Source: Epiperipatus broadwayi
Lineage: Eukaryota; Onychophora; Udeonychophora; Euonychophora; Peripatidae
Assembly (NCBI GenBank): GCA_028023455.1
Contig: JAQFVV010000183.1
Span: forward strand, 1,426,001-1,490,000
Direction: 5' to 3'
DNA: 64,000 nucleotides
Part shown: piece after piece, positions 23,184 through 32,910 of the stretch
Layout: each line of letters starts with the position of its first letter
How positions within the stretch are numbered: the stretch's first letter is position 1
Notes under the pieces: model-generated
Databases searched by the model: none
Seen by the model: the letters and a program-made list of their open reading frames with translations, nothing else
What the model was told of the DNA's origin: nothing
Position numbers and translations under genes: made by a program

Positions 23184-23603
23184 AGTTAGAGATAGTGAAT
23201 GCATTCTCTGACGTTTTATGTAAACGAAATACGCTTGACGGTGTTTTTGGTAGAACGCCATCTGTTGATATATATATATAATCAGTGCTCAGTCTACTCC
23301 AACCTCCAACTCTTCAGCCACCCATACCATTGAAAATCTGATGATAGAATGTCCAAATCTCATGCTGATGCCAATATCGTTGTTATGCCCATGTTGACCT
23401 CAAGTCACTCTTACTCCTCATATATAGAACAGTATCAATTTAAATACATAGAAGAGGATTTGGACATTCTATCATTAGATTTTCAATGGTATGGATGGCT
23501 GAAGGGTTGGAGATTGGAATAGATTGAAGTCTGTCCTCTAAAGTATAAAGATTTGCTATCTTAATATAAACTAGACACTGATTATATATATGTATGAGGG
23601 AGA

Positions 23604-23664
23604 TGATAATCTGGACCAACTGATGAGTACTGGTTCAACACGAAATACGTATATTGGTGATTAT
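23604..23664 (+). ncRNA. HH-B hammerhead ribozyme motif (right arm)
   Basis: Plus strand: ATAATC and ACCAA (stem I), CTGATGA, stem II GTACTG/CAACAC with two A-C mismatches in the middle, GAAA, TACGTA palindromic stem III, cleavage-site GTA, TTGGT and GATTAT. Stem I pairs 5 bp, a 3-nt bulge, then 6 bp. Confidence 0.68.
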
Positions 23665-23769
23665 TTATTTTTTCTACATGTGTGTGGTCATGTTTATCAG
23701 TAATATGAGATAGTGTGAATAGTTGAAGGTTGCTTGAAAGGCTGATTTCGAATCCCCTATATTTACATG

Positions 23770-24700
23770 CATATTATATTTTTGCCAAAAACAGATTGAT
23801 TAACAAGGCAAGACTAGATATCACTGATGGATGACGGGATACCTTGATACAATACATTCTAGCTTTTCAATACATTCTAGCTTTTCATTATTTAGAATTA
23901 CTTCATAAACTTGGAGTTATATTTACAAAACTAAATATTAACAACAATGGTAGCTTGATTCTTTCTTTCTTGAGTAATAGGCGTCCTTTTGTTTGGTTAT
24001 TTGCTTGATTGCTTCACTTAAATTCTGTATTTAATAAACATCTTCACGATTTAAATAATTGTTTATTTATTTACACATTTGCAAAAGCAGACTTTAAAGT
24101 AAGTAAAAATTCGATCTGCAACAGCTTTTTTATAATATGCATCTTAATTTATTTATCTAAAAGTAAATTTGGATGATGATCACGTATTAATAATTAACAA
24201 TTGCTCGCAATCCAATTTACTTTACGTTTCAAATGTAGAGATAATATAAAATCATGATTTTATTTTACTTTTTACATTTAGTACTCGTATAATTATGTCT
24301 TTGCTAGAACTATCTCTAAAAACAAATTTTTGAAATATATTATTTGCAATGGCATTTTTCCTTGATTACATGAGATTAACTTGCATGCAACCATATTAAG
24401 TTACTATGGATATCAATAATTTAAAATTCTACTTGTACGCTAACATTATCACGACTACTCTAGTAGTAAATTATAAAGCGATAATGCTTCACGAAATCTA
24501 GAACTGAGTTTATAATCAAAAACCGACAATAATAATAAAAAAAAAAAAAACATTCGGAAACAATTTTTATGTACATATTGAATTTTTATCAGTGAATTAT
24601 TTATGTAAATCCAAATCGCATTTTTATATTATACATATATGTACACGTGCGTGTATAATATTTAAATATATGTATATTGTCTATACTAAACTTAATGTAA
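23770..24700. other. No gene recognised
   Basis: AT-rich spacer with a short TACACGTGCGTGTA-like palindrome near 24640-24655. Nothing else could be supported. Confidence 0.5.
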
Positions 24701-24704
24701 TTTT

Positions 24705-24993
24705 AAGGGACATAAACTTTCAAGTAGAATTGAAAAATGGGAAAGATTGGAGCTTGTCCATTAAAGTTTAAAGATTTGCTATCTTTATATACACTGAGCA
24801 TTGATTGTATATATGTGTGAAAGATGGTGATCTGGGCCAACTGATGAGTGCTGACTCAGCACGAAATACCTCTAGTGGAGATCATATATTTTTTTTGAAT
24901 ATATGTGGTCATATGTTTTAGTTGAATAAGATAGATTGGATAGATATAGGGAGCTTGAAAGTTAGTTTTCATGTCCCTTATAATTACGTACGT
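24705..24993 (+). mobile_element. HH-B family element, short copy
   Basis: Bounded by inverted AAGGGACAT...ATGTCCCTT. The interior repeats the right-arm sequence of 23500-23760, including GATCTGGGCCAACTGATGAG. No full opposite arm is present. Confidence 0.7.
24829..24883 (+). ncRNA. HH-B hammerhead ribozyme, subfamily with perfect stem II
   Basis: CTGATGA, stem II GTGCTG-ACT-CAGCAC (six perfect pairs), GAAA, then TACCTCTAGTGGAGATC. GATCT/AGATC could close stem I, but stem III does not form the TACGTA palindrome, so this copy is probably decayed on the 3' side. Confidence 0.5.
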
Positions 24994-25256
24994 ATATGTA
25001 TTAATGAGCACGTGTGTTTATTTAGCTTGTGTAATTATTTTTTTTTTACATATGGTTAAGCTATGTTAACTTAGTTAGTAAATAGGGTTGAGCAAAAACT
25101 TAGATTAAGAGTCATTTTGTTTTGTTTTTGTTTTTTTAAATGGATGATCAAAATGATTTTTAATTTAAATATTTAATTTTTCTTGCCTGTTTTGCAGAAA
25201 GTTATCGTAAATATTATTTCTAATATTTTAATTAAAATCTATACAATATAATTAAT

Positions 25257-25760
25257 ATAGGGTATATGAGCACAGACTTTCAGATGACCCATCACTCTCC
25301 ACTCTATCTAATATCACTGATACACTCAAGCACATATATGCTGAAAAGATAAATAATCACCAATATACGTATTTCATGCTAAACCAGCAATCATCAGTTG
25401 GTCCAGATTATCATCTCCCACACATATATACTATAAGTGCTCAGATATATATTAAGATAGACAATCTTCCTACTTTAATGGACAGGCTCCAATCTACTAC
25501 ACCCTCCAACTCTTCAACCGTCCATCCAATTGAAAATCTGATGATGGAATGCTCAAAGGCCACCCTGAGGCTGAGATTCTTGTCACACCCATGTTGACCT
25601 AAAGTCAATCTGAACCCCACATGTACAGGACATAATCCATTTAATACATGTGCAAGGATGGGCAGATCTCTCTACAATGTAATAACTGAAACACAGGCTT
25701 ATTATATACCTGTGTGTCTATATATGTAATATAGGGTATATGAGCACAGACTTTCAATAT
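25257..25760 (-). mobile_element. HH-B family element with terminal direct repeat (period 474 bp)
   Basis: GGTATATGAGCACAGACTTT occurs at 25261 and again at 25735, so a full ~474-bp monomer plus the start of a second is present, as expected for a tandem or circular intermediate. It contains a minus-strand HH-B hammerhead at 25365-25424 and the ATTGAAAATCTGATGATGGA segment shared with 23330. Confidence 0.7.
25365..25424 (-). ncRNA. HH-B hammerhead ribozyme motif
   Basis: Minus strand: ATAATC, ACCAA, CTGATGA, stem II TTGCTG/TAGCAT (weak basal U-U), GAAA, TACGTA, cleavage-site GTA, TTGGTGATTAT. All catalytic core positions are intact. Confidence 0.68.
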
Positions 25761-26315
25761 AATTAAGCTAATTTACTAACGCTACAACATATTCAGCATT
25801 TAAAAAAAGAAAAGAAATTGGATTGAATGTGTCCTTGAAGGTAGAATAATGAAGAATGTAATCGATAAGTGTAAGTAATTAAAATTATTTTTAAAAAATA
25901 AAGAAGTATAAATAAGAGAATTTAAAAAAGAAAGTAACTAGATTGGACAAGCTGTGAAATTATAATTTCTGATGATGGCGATGATGTGATGAAAAATTTT
26001 TTGATAACGTAACTTTAGAACTTATTAAATATTTAATACTTCTCCAAATATAAAATGCTAGAAAAATTGTGTTATAAAAGTATTATTCAATAACGAGAAT
26101 GTTTTTAATTTGTAATAAAAACTTTATTGATGAATAAATAGGCAACTTATGCATGCATTCTCATCAAATAAAAAAATATTAAGCATGTTTTTTTTATCTC
26201 GTTACAAATTGTTACTTGAAAATCCTTATACCGAACCCAAATGTTTTTGATAAATGGGTGTAATAAACTATGAAAACAAGACACTAGTTTAACTATTATT
26301 GTGTGTTAGATGTGT

Positions 26316-26655
26316 TAAACCACTAAATATCACATGATCACCATCTTTATGCTTACATAAGCTGTTTACACAGAAGCAAATCTCTCCATACAGTAGCATC
26401 ACTCAGTGCAAGCCAGAGTAATCAATAGATGCAGAAAGATTTGTGCATAAAATTCTAAGATCGAGGTGTGCTCTCAGATATAAGGCTTCTCACGGATGAA
26501 AATCACAAGCTAGAAACTTGTCTGGGGATTTTGGATGAATAGGCACTAGAGAGGGATTTTATACACAAAGCTTTCTACATCCACTGATAACTCTAGCTTG
26601 CACTGAGCAGTGCTACTGTATGGAGAGTTTTGCCTCTATGCATATTAGATGTGAT
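26316..26655. mobile_element. HH-C family foldback element, deleted copy
   Basis: Left arm starts AACCACTAAATATCACATGATC and continues CTCTCCATACAGTAGCATCA and GCAAGCCAGAGTAATCAATA; the inverted right arm runs to about 26645. The family is most complete at 31679-32458. A degenerate plus-strand hammerhead (26475-26536) has core CGGATGA instead of CTGATGA. Confidence 0.8.
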
Positions 26656-26681
26656 AATATGCTGGCTTATTTCCATCATCT

Positions 26682-27090
26682 AAAATGTTGAATGCCTAAA
26701 AAAATTTAAACTTTTTGAATACAAACAACTTGTTAGCAATAACACACAAATAGGAAACAGAGGTTAGTAATTAATCTCACTCAATTGAATGAGGAAAGAT
26801 TTGAACCAACGTTCATAGATAAGTGGATGAGATTTCTATTGACTGCTCCCTTTGATAGAGTAGCTCAGTTGGTTAGAGCACTACTATAAAATTTCAAGAA
26901 TCTAAAGGTGTAAGTTTGACCCCTACACCAATTTTATCACTAGTTAGGTCAACAGTACCTGAAGGAGAGTGGAAAATAATATTACTCAAAACATTACATG
27001 AATTGTCAATTTGTGTGTTATTACTAACAAGTTGTATGTATTTGAAAAGATTAAATAACATTTAAAATTTTCTAGACATTCAACATTTAA
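26682..27090. mobile_element. Inverted-repeat element carrying a tRNA-like gene
   Basis: Terminal inverted repeats of about 70 bp: AATGTTGAATG with CAACTTGTTAGCAATAACAC at 26683-26751 and their complements at 27009-27088. The interior holds the tRNA-like sequence 26851-26930. It looks like a MITE that captured, or was built around, a tRNA or SINE head. Directly right of it begins PLE coding sequence. Confidence 0.7.
26851..26930 (+). tRNA. tRNA-like sequence or tRNA pseudogene
   Basis: A near-perfect A box and D arm (TAGCTCAGTTGGTTAGAGCA) and a T-arm-like GTAAGTTTGACCCCTAC with CACCA following. The acceptor stem does not pair convincingly and the anticodon arm is poor. It is more likely a pseudogene or SINE head than a working tRNA. 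Confidence 0.45.
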
Positions 27091-27327
27091 GAATTTATCA
27101 ACATAGGTATGTGTACAATAGGGTCAAAAATAAAAATGAAGGATCATCAGTATTCTGGGACCACCAAGCAGCTACAGGCCATGTATTTGAACCTAGTTCT
27201 GCCCAAATAATTTGTACAGAAAAAAATGATGCCAAAAGAAAAGTTAAAGAAGCTTTCTATATAGCAAATGACATTAATGCCATTAATAGAAGAGGCATGT
27301 TTTGCTCTCTCTAAACAATGGACTAAT
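27091..27327 (+). pseudogene. Penelope-like element, GIY-YIG C-terminal fragment
   Basis: Encodes HRYVYNRVKNKNEGSSVFWD, then KRKVKEAFYIANDINAINRR and, after a one-base frameshift near 27295, ALSKQWTN and a stop. This aligns with the C-terminus of PLE-A (HRYTYNRAQ..., KIKEAFYINKDIHAINRRD, ISKKWAT). The RT and most of the GIY-YIG domain are missing, cut by the element at 26682-27090. Confidence 0.85.
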
Positions 27328-27821
27328 TAAAAATTCAAACGCATTTGCATAATCATAACAATCGTTAGTTACAAAGCTATGAGTATGAGATTCAAACATG
27401 AAATCTCGAAAGCGCTTAGCAAAGCTATTATAAATTAGAGTAAAATTATAGCTTCACTATTTAATGCGAAAAAAAAAAGTCGCATACTTATAATTAATAA
27501 TAAATAATGGAAATAGTCCAACATATTATTATAACTAGTTTAACTAGTTCAAACTTTATTCTGTATTTCAATTGAATAATTTCTTATTAGACTTATTCCA
27601 TTTTCCTTCTAACAACATTTTGTAATGTGTGTTCTCAAAAAACTTATCAATCATTTCCTCGGTGAAATGAATGCTTAAACTTTCTACTTGGTTTAAGTAT
27701 GGTGAACTAGGGGCACTTAATTTAGATAAGTGTATGTCTACAAGTCAATGTTTGTTTGGTAAAAAGCATTGCACCCTTATTGCAAAGGGCTTACATTTTA
27801 TTGCTTCTTATGAAATGTCAG

Positions 27822-28051
27822 GAAATCCGGTTTCACTGGAAATGAACGGATTGCACAGAACCTGCTTTTGTTTTTATTAAAAAATGAAGGAGTTTTCACG
27901 AAAGATACTGACTCTTTATCTAATAAATATAAAATAACATATAAACAAACCTGCAAAATACTGTTGGGTAGTACTGAAGATGTAATAGGATTTGTAAATA
28001 TTATTATGGATTACTTATTTAAGCGGTTTAATCCACAACGTTCTTACCAAG
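27822..28051 (+). CDS. Candidate coding exon, unknown protein
   Basis: A frame reads GFTGNERIAQNLLLFLLKNE, VFTKDTDSLSNKYKITYK, TCKILLGSTEDVIGFVNIIM and DYLFKRFNPQRSYQ. It is bounded by a plausible acceptor (AAATGTCAG|G at 27821) and donor (CCAAG|GTAACA at 28051/28052). The amino-acid composition is balanced and protein-like, unlike most AT-driven frames here. No domain was recognised, and the surrounding ORFs in other frames (27671-27880) are probably shadows. It could be one exon of a host gene, a processed gene fragment, or chance. Confidence 0.35.
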
Positions 28052-28248
28052 GTAACATATATATGAAACAAATAAATATAACAATACAATCTATATTTAT
28101 CTTGCTTTATAAGTATGTTATATATTTTTGAAATATTAGGATGAATAGTCAAATATTAAAAAAAGTTGTTAATTAAAACTATGACATGGAATTTCAGTAA
28201 GAGATGAGGTAAATTAAAATATAGAATAAAGGAGTTAAAGACATGCAA

Positions 28249-29275
28249 AGATTTCAAATCTATATTAGTCATTGCGAAATTAAAGTTTTAAACTTATTGT
28301 GTTATATATTTATATATCACAGTTTATATAAATTTTTTTATATATAAGACATATTTTGCGGGTTCATCCATGTTAAAAAAAATTAAATATTGATATACCC
28401 ACATTTCGACTTGATCACACAAGTCATCTACTGGGTGATAAAAGGTAGAAAGACGGTTGCAGAGGCGTTACAATCACTGATTTGAAAATAACCTTAAAGT
28501 TCCACTAATAGCAAAAATGTTAAATTAAGAATGTTTTTTAAAAAAATCTTTCCAAATAGGAGGAAGTTTGCATTTATCATCTGGCTTATTGATACAATCA
28601 GGCCTTTTAAGTATCTCAATGGCTTCTCTAATTTTGTACTGGTAGAGATTATAACATCTGGATATGATCCTGGTTCTCAGATGTGATAATTTCTACCAGT
28701 GCAAAATTAGAGAAACCATTGAGATACTTAAAAGACCAGATTGCATCAATAAGTGAGATGATAAGTGCAAACTTCCTCCTGTTTGGAAAGATTTTTTTAA
28801 AAAACATTCTTAATTTAACATTTTTGCTATTAGTGGAACTTTAAGGTTTTTTTCAAATCAGTGATTATAGCGCCTCTACAACCGTCTTTCTACCTTTTAT
28901 CACCCAGTAGATGACGATAACGTTGGTATATCAATATTTAAAATTTTTTAACACGGATGAACCCGCAAAATGTTTTTTATATATGCAATCCGTGAAAATC
29001 TTCGTATCACCATATATATATATATATCAATTAGTTAAGCTAATATTACTTTTAACAAGAATCATTGAAAAAGTGTTTGCATAACATCGTAGAAAGGAAA
29101 CAAAAATCTGTTAGTCGTTGTGAAAATTAAAGTTTTAAACCTATTGTGTTATATATTTATATATCACAGTTTATATGAATTTATATATATATCAATTAGT
29201 TAAACTAATATTACTTTTACAAGAAGCATTGAAAAAGTGTTTATATAAAATCGTAGAAATGAAACAAATCATAAT
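28249..29275. repeat. Local tandem duplication split by an inverted PLE pair
   Basis: AAAGTTTTAAACTTATTGTG (about 28283) recurs at about 29131, and ATCAATTAGTTAAGCTAATA (29027) recurs at about 29191. An approximately 160-bp unit is thus duplicated, and the first copy is interrupted by the PLE-C inverted pair. Confidence 0.65.
28346..28981. mobile_element. PLE-C: two 3' ends in head-to-head inverted arrangement
   Basis: Arms of about 310 bp mirror each other around 28670, both ending outward in GCGGGTTCATCC and its complement. Each arm encodes the C-terminus of a GIY-YIG type PLE protein: minus-strand LRTRIISRCYNLYQYKIREA and IEILKRPDCINKPDDKCKL at 28540-28690, and a plus-strand copy with one stop (INK*DDKCKLPPVWKDFFKK) at 28681-28812. 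PLEs are known to insert as tandem or inverted partial copies. A motif in the 3' UTR (GACTTG/CAAGTC hairpin followed by GAAA, flanked by ACCCA/TGGGT) is hammerhead-like but lacks the CUGANGA core. Confidence 0.85.
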
Positions 29276-29279
29276 TAAA

Positions 29280-31678
29280 TTATATCTATAATTAAATTAA
29301 GCTGGCTAAATAAATTTTACTTCAGCCTTTATAAAGCTTGCTAAATTGGTTTTGTGTCTAGTTAAATTTTTGTCTAATTAATAAAGTCTACTGTAGAAAT
29401 TAAATTCAAAAAGTTTATATTCAGAGTTTTACAAATAGTACATTTTTATTTCAATAATTATTTAACTTAAAGAATTGTTCATTAAAAACGAAAACCTTGT
29501 AGCTAAAATTTAAATCACATTTTTAAAAATTATATATTAAATATCAGTTTAAAGGATTTGATGGTATCATCTGAAGTACGCCTTTGTTCTCCATATTTAA
29601 CAATTTTAGACCATATGCAAAAACTTATAATCAATGACTTGCTTAATATGATCTTGTAGAAAAATGATCACTTGGACAAAAATTGTTCAATTTTAATTCA
29701 ATATCAAGCTTTTCTCAATTTGTATTAAAAACATGCCATTATTTGTCTTCATATTAACATAAACAGTTTTTATTGACTATAAGCTCAACTAAGATTCATA
29801 GCACATTAATCCTGTGGTCAGTATAGAGAATTAGAAGCATTTTCGAATAACACCATATTTTAAATGCATTCAACTTTTATTTGATTTTATTTGTGAATGA
29901 CCTTGTTTCATAGTTTAAGAGGAAAGTATAAAATAAGATGAACAATTTTAACTTAATGCCTGTTGAAATATTTTGATCTTTGAAAATTTTAAATTGTTGT
30001 TTTTCTTGCAATCATGCATTTCTTGGTTACAATAACCATTGATTATTGAAACTCAAGTAGTTAAATTTATTTTCTTCTTCCAAATCCAGTACCACCTTTA
30101 GTTTGAGGCTAATTGTTATTGCCTCAGATTACAAGTGTGACTTTTATTATTAACATACTTATTTTAATATAATAATATTTACTGAGGCTATAACCTCGAT
30201 AATATGCGTATAAAATGCGATAGTAGGGACCTCTACAGGTGTTTTAACCACAAGCTTACGATAGCATAAGCTTGTGGTTAAAACACCTGTAGAGATCCCT
30301 ACTATCACATTTTATACGCGAGGTTATAGCCTCAGTAAATATGTGCGTTTAATAAATTTATAATTATAACTTTAAATTACTTTAATATAATGTGTTACTT
30401 TTCAGAATATTGGTTAACTCAGCAGTGGTCAAAGTTAAGATAACATCATATTAAATTTTTCTGTGTCTTTTCCCCCAGTACTGTTTATTTCAATCAACCA
30501 CATAACCTTCAAAGGTGTTGCAACTAAACCTAATAATCTTACTATAGGCTATGTGAGGAAATATACTTCTTTATTTTAACACCTGCCTGTATTTTCAATT
30601 CTAAGTTTTATCTATCTTGATTTTTATAAAATAGGATTCATAAAGACTTTGGATGAATTGTACCATATGCAAAGATATCTCAAATACAAAAGTTTCCACA
30701 CTGTTTTTCATTTAATTTTAACTACAACTTTTTATAGACCACAATATATACATTGAGATGGATTATCCCATGGCTCCCAACTCAGTAGATAGAAAGAAGC
30801 CTTGGTATGTATATGCAATCATAGATTTTCCATTCAGAGATACCATTTTTAAAAGCAACATTCAGATAAATTTTATTATATTTATTATCTGTAGCATTTT
30901 AAAACACGAATTAGCTTTTAATTTATTATATAGTAAACAATCATCAAACTTTTTTTTTCAAAAACCATATGACAAGTGAACCATATGTTATTAGATAACT
31001 ATCAGTTATTACATATAGATTAAATTAAATTATTCAGCTTAAATGCTGTCAATAGTAATTGATGTCATCACTAACATGTTCTTTTAGTTACTACGTGAAA
31101 ATACCCCCATACATTCTTTTTTTTGTAACATAATTAATTCATGGAAATATTGAAATTAACACACATAATTCTCTGGAGAAGATGAAATATTCATAGGATA
31201 TAAAAAGATACTAAAGTTTGTTTAAGTTCTCATGTCTATAAAAGTTATATGTCCAGATTTAAATCTATATAAGACCTTAGGTTAGAAATAAAAGAGCAAT
31301 ATATCCAAGACAAAAACTATTATGGATTACTATACAAATTGTGTAACTTAAAGACTGTCAGTAATAATTGATAATTTCCTATCAAAAGTAATGATAACAT
31401 CTTTCTCTAATCATCACATGGAAATATCTGTATTCACTCCTTTCTTTATATACATGGTAAATATTTAAATGAGGATTGTAATTGTTAATATTCATTTAAA
31501 AACCCAACCATTATCATCCAAAGCTATCACCCAATCAAAATTAGCTTAGTAAGGCTGAGGAAAATATTTCATCTAATTGTGCTTTATATTGTTATAATAA
31601 TATAAAAGAATAGAAGAAAATTTACTTTCTACATATATAATATTTAAGAACATGTATCTTGTCTATATTAAACATAAC
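29280..31678. other. AT-rich region without recognised genes (one MITE inside)
   Basis: Apart from the hairpin MITE at 30176-30340, no ORF, RNA gene or repeat structure could be supported. A 73-codon frame at 30758-30979 has no recognisable features. Confidence 0.5.
30176..30340. mobile_element. Hairpin MITE, complete copy
   Basis: ATTTACTGAGGCTATAACCTCG at the left and its complement at the right bound a nearly perfect hairpin with arms of about 80 bp and a short centre near 30260 (CTTACGATAGCATAAG). The left arm has an extra ATAATATG. The inner part matches 3624-3740. It has no coding capacity. Confidence 0.85.
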
Positions 31679-31780
31679 ACAGAGGCAAAACTCTCCATAC
31701 AGTAGCATCACTCAATGCAAGCCAGAGTAATCAATAGATGTAGGAAGATTTGTACATAAAATCCCTACCTAGTGCCTACT

Positions 31781-31840
31781 CATCCAATATCCCCAGACTA
31801 CTTTCTAGCTTATGACTTTCATGAGTGAGGAGCCTTGGAT
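31781..31840 (-). ncRNA. HH-C hammerhead relic
   Basis: Minus strand: ATCCAA, TCCTCA (stem I), CTCATGA (core damaged), AAGTCATAAGCTA (stem II weak), GAAA, GTAGTC, TGGGGA, TTGGAT. Stem I pairs TCCTCA/TGGGGA and ATCCAA/TTGGAT around an internal loop. Confidence 0.5.
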
Positions 31841-32238
31841 CTGAGAGCACTGCACCAGGATCCTAGGATCTAATGCACTGTCCAGCAAACACCTCTTACC
31901 TTATTATCTAATTATAAAGCTTTGAGTCCCAAGCAAAAACACAGTAATGTTTTCAATTCAAGCTCATTAGCTTGTATAGTCATATATATCTAAACTCAGT
32001 TCACCATCCATACATTTTGGTGTCTTTGGTTCTTTAATAATCACAGTCACTATAATCCTTTGGGCACCAAAAAGTATAAATGCTGAAATGAGTTCAGATC
32101 TATATGACTATACAAACTAATGAACTTGAATTGAAAACATTGTGTTTTTTGGGAACCCAAAGCATTATAGTTAATTAATAAGGTAGGTGGCTGCTGGACA
32201 ATTGCATTAGATCCTAAGATCTAGATACATTGCTCTCA

Positions 32239-32299
32239 GATCCAAGTCTCCTCATTGATAAAACCCACAAGCTAGAAACTAGTCTGTGGATATTGGATA
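32239..32299 (+). ncRNA. HH-C hammerhead relic
   Basis: Same layout with core TTGATAA, GAAA and CTAGTC (palindromic stem III, GTC cleavage site). ATCCAA/TTGGAT still pairs. Core changes predict loss of activity. Confidence 0.5.
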
Positions 32300-32462
32300 T
32301 ATAGGCACTAGATAAGGATTTTATGCTCAAATCTTTCTGCATCCATTGATTACTCTGGCTTGCACTGAGTGGCACTACTGTATGGAGGGTTTTGCCTCTG
32401 GATAAAACAGCTTGTGTAAACATAAAGAATGGTGATCATGTGATGTTTAGTGGTTTTATACT

Positions 32463-32910
32463 AAACTTAATGTAATTAAAAGGGATTTGAACACAGACTT
32501 TCATGCTACTTACAGCTATCCACTTCATCTTATGCAATTAATACACATGGCCACATACATGTGAAAAAGATAAATGATCTCCATTATAAATACTTCATGC
32601 TGAACCAGATTTTATCAGTTGGTCCAGATCATCATATCTAACACATATATACTATCAGTGCTCAGTTTATATTTCAATGACATGTATATCTGAAGAGTTG
32701 GAGAGTGGAGAAAGTTGAGGATTGTTCCTTAAAGTTTGAAGATTTGCTCTCTTATTATAAACTGAACACTGATTGTATATATGTGTGGGAAATGGTTATC
32801 TGGACCAACTGATGAGTGCTGGTTCAGCACGAAAATGTATGTGATCATGTGTATCGGTTCTAGAAGATGAAGTGGATAACTGTATGGACCTTCTACATAT
32901 ATATATAGTT
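32463..32910. mobile_element. HH-B family foldback element
   Basis: Left arm AAAGGGATTTGAACACAGACTT with a degenerate minus-strand hammerhead (32588-32645); right arm with plus-strand hammerhead 32774-32832. The centre at about 32680 is where the two arms meet. Confidence 0.75.
32774..32832 (+). ncRNA. HH-B hammerhead, 3' side deleted
   Basis: GTTATCTGGACCAACTGATGAG, then stem II GTGCTG-GTT-CAGCAC (perfect) and GAAA are intact, but stem III and the GTA cleavage site are replaced by ATGTATGTGATC. Confidence 0.5.

Larger units (their letters stand above)
20118..23269. repeat. 399-bp tandem satellite, direct then inverted, with hammerhead in each unit
   Basis: Units repeat exactly every 399 bp: six from 20118 to about 22353, then about two and a half inverted units to 23269. 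Copies are nearly identical. The direct-to-inverted switch lies at 22354-22359, where AGCTTG is shared by both flanks (microhomology). The last direct unit has a 2-bp deletion in CTGAGCG at about 22328. The ends abut TA microsatellite. Each unit holds a hammerhead motif; a 73-codon frame on the opposite strand also recurs (for example 20887-21108) but has no sign of being a protein. Confidence 0.93.
19945..23765. mobile_element. HH-B family palindromic element carrying a 399-bp satellite array
   Basis: The outer ends are inverted repeats: TATAGGGGATTTGAACTCAG at the left and its counterpart AATCCCCTATA at the right. Both arms contain the same ~160 bp including an HH-B hammerhead, minus strand on the left (20038-20096) and plus strand on the right (23604-23664). 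The right arm also has a hairpin at 23330-23490 (ATGGAATGTCC-like arms). Between the arms, within TA microsatellite, sits the 399-bp array 20118-23269. Confidence 0.75.
31679..32458. mobile_element. HH-C family foldback element, most complete copy (~780 bp)
   Basis: Arms of about 350 bp: left CTCTCCATACAGTAGCATCA, GCAAGCCAGAGTAATCAATAG, AGCTCATTAGCTTGTATAGT; right inverted copy ending GTGATCATGTGATGTTTAGTGG. It contains two degenerate hammerheads in opposite orientation (31781-31840 minus, 32239-32299 plus). No protein coding potential. Confidence 0.87.

Noticed and set aside
20118-23269. CRISPR-like or coding repeat array
   Set aside because: Units are 399 bp with no spacer variation, and the context is a metazoan-type genome full of retroelements.
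26851-26930. Functional tRNA gene
   Set aside because: A box is excellent, but acceptor and anticodon stems do not pair well and it lies inside a TIR element.
28395-28450. Hammerhead in the PLE-C 3' UTR
   Set aside because: GACTTG/CAAGTC, GAAA and ACCCA/TGGGT are present, but the CUGANGA core is absent in both arms. Kept only as a remark.
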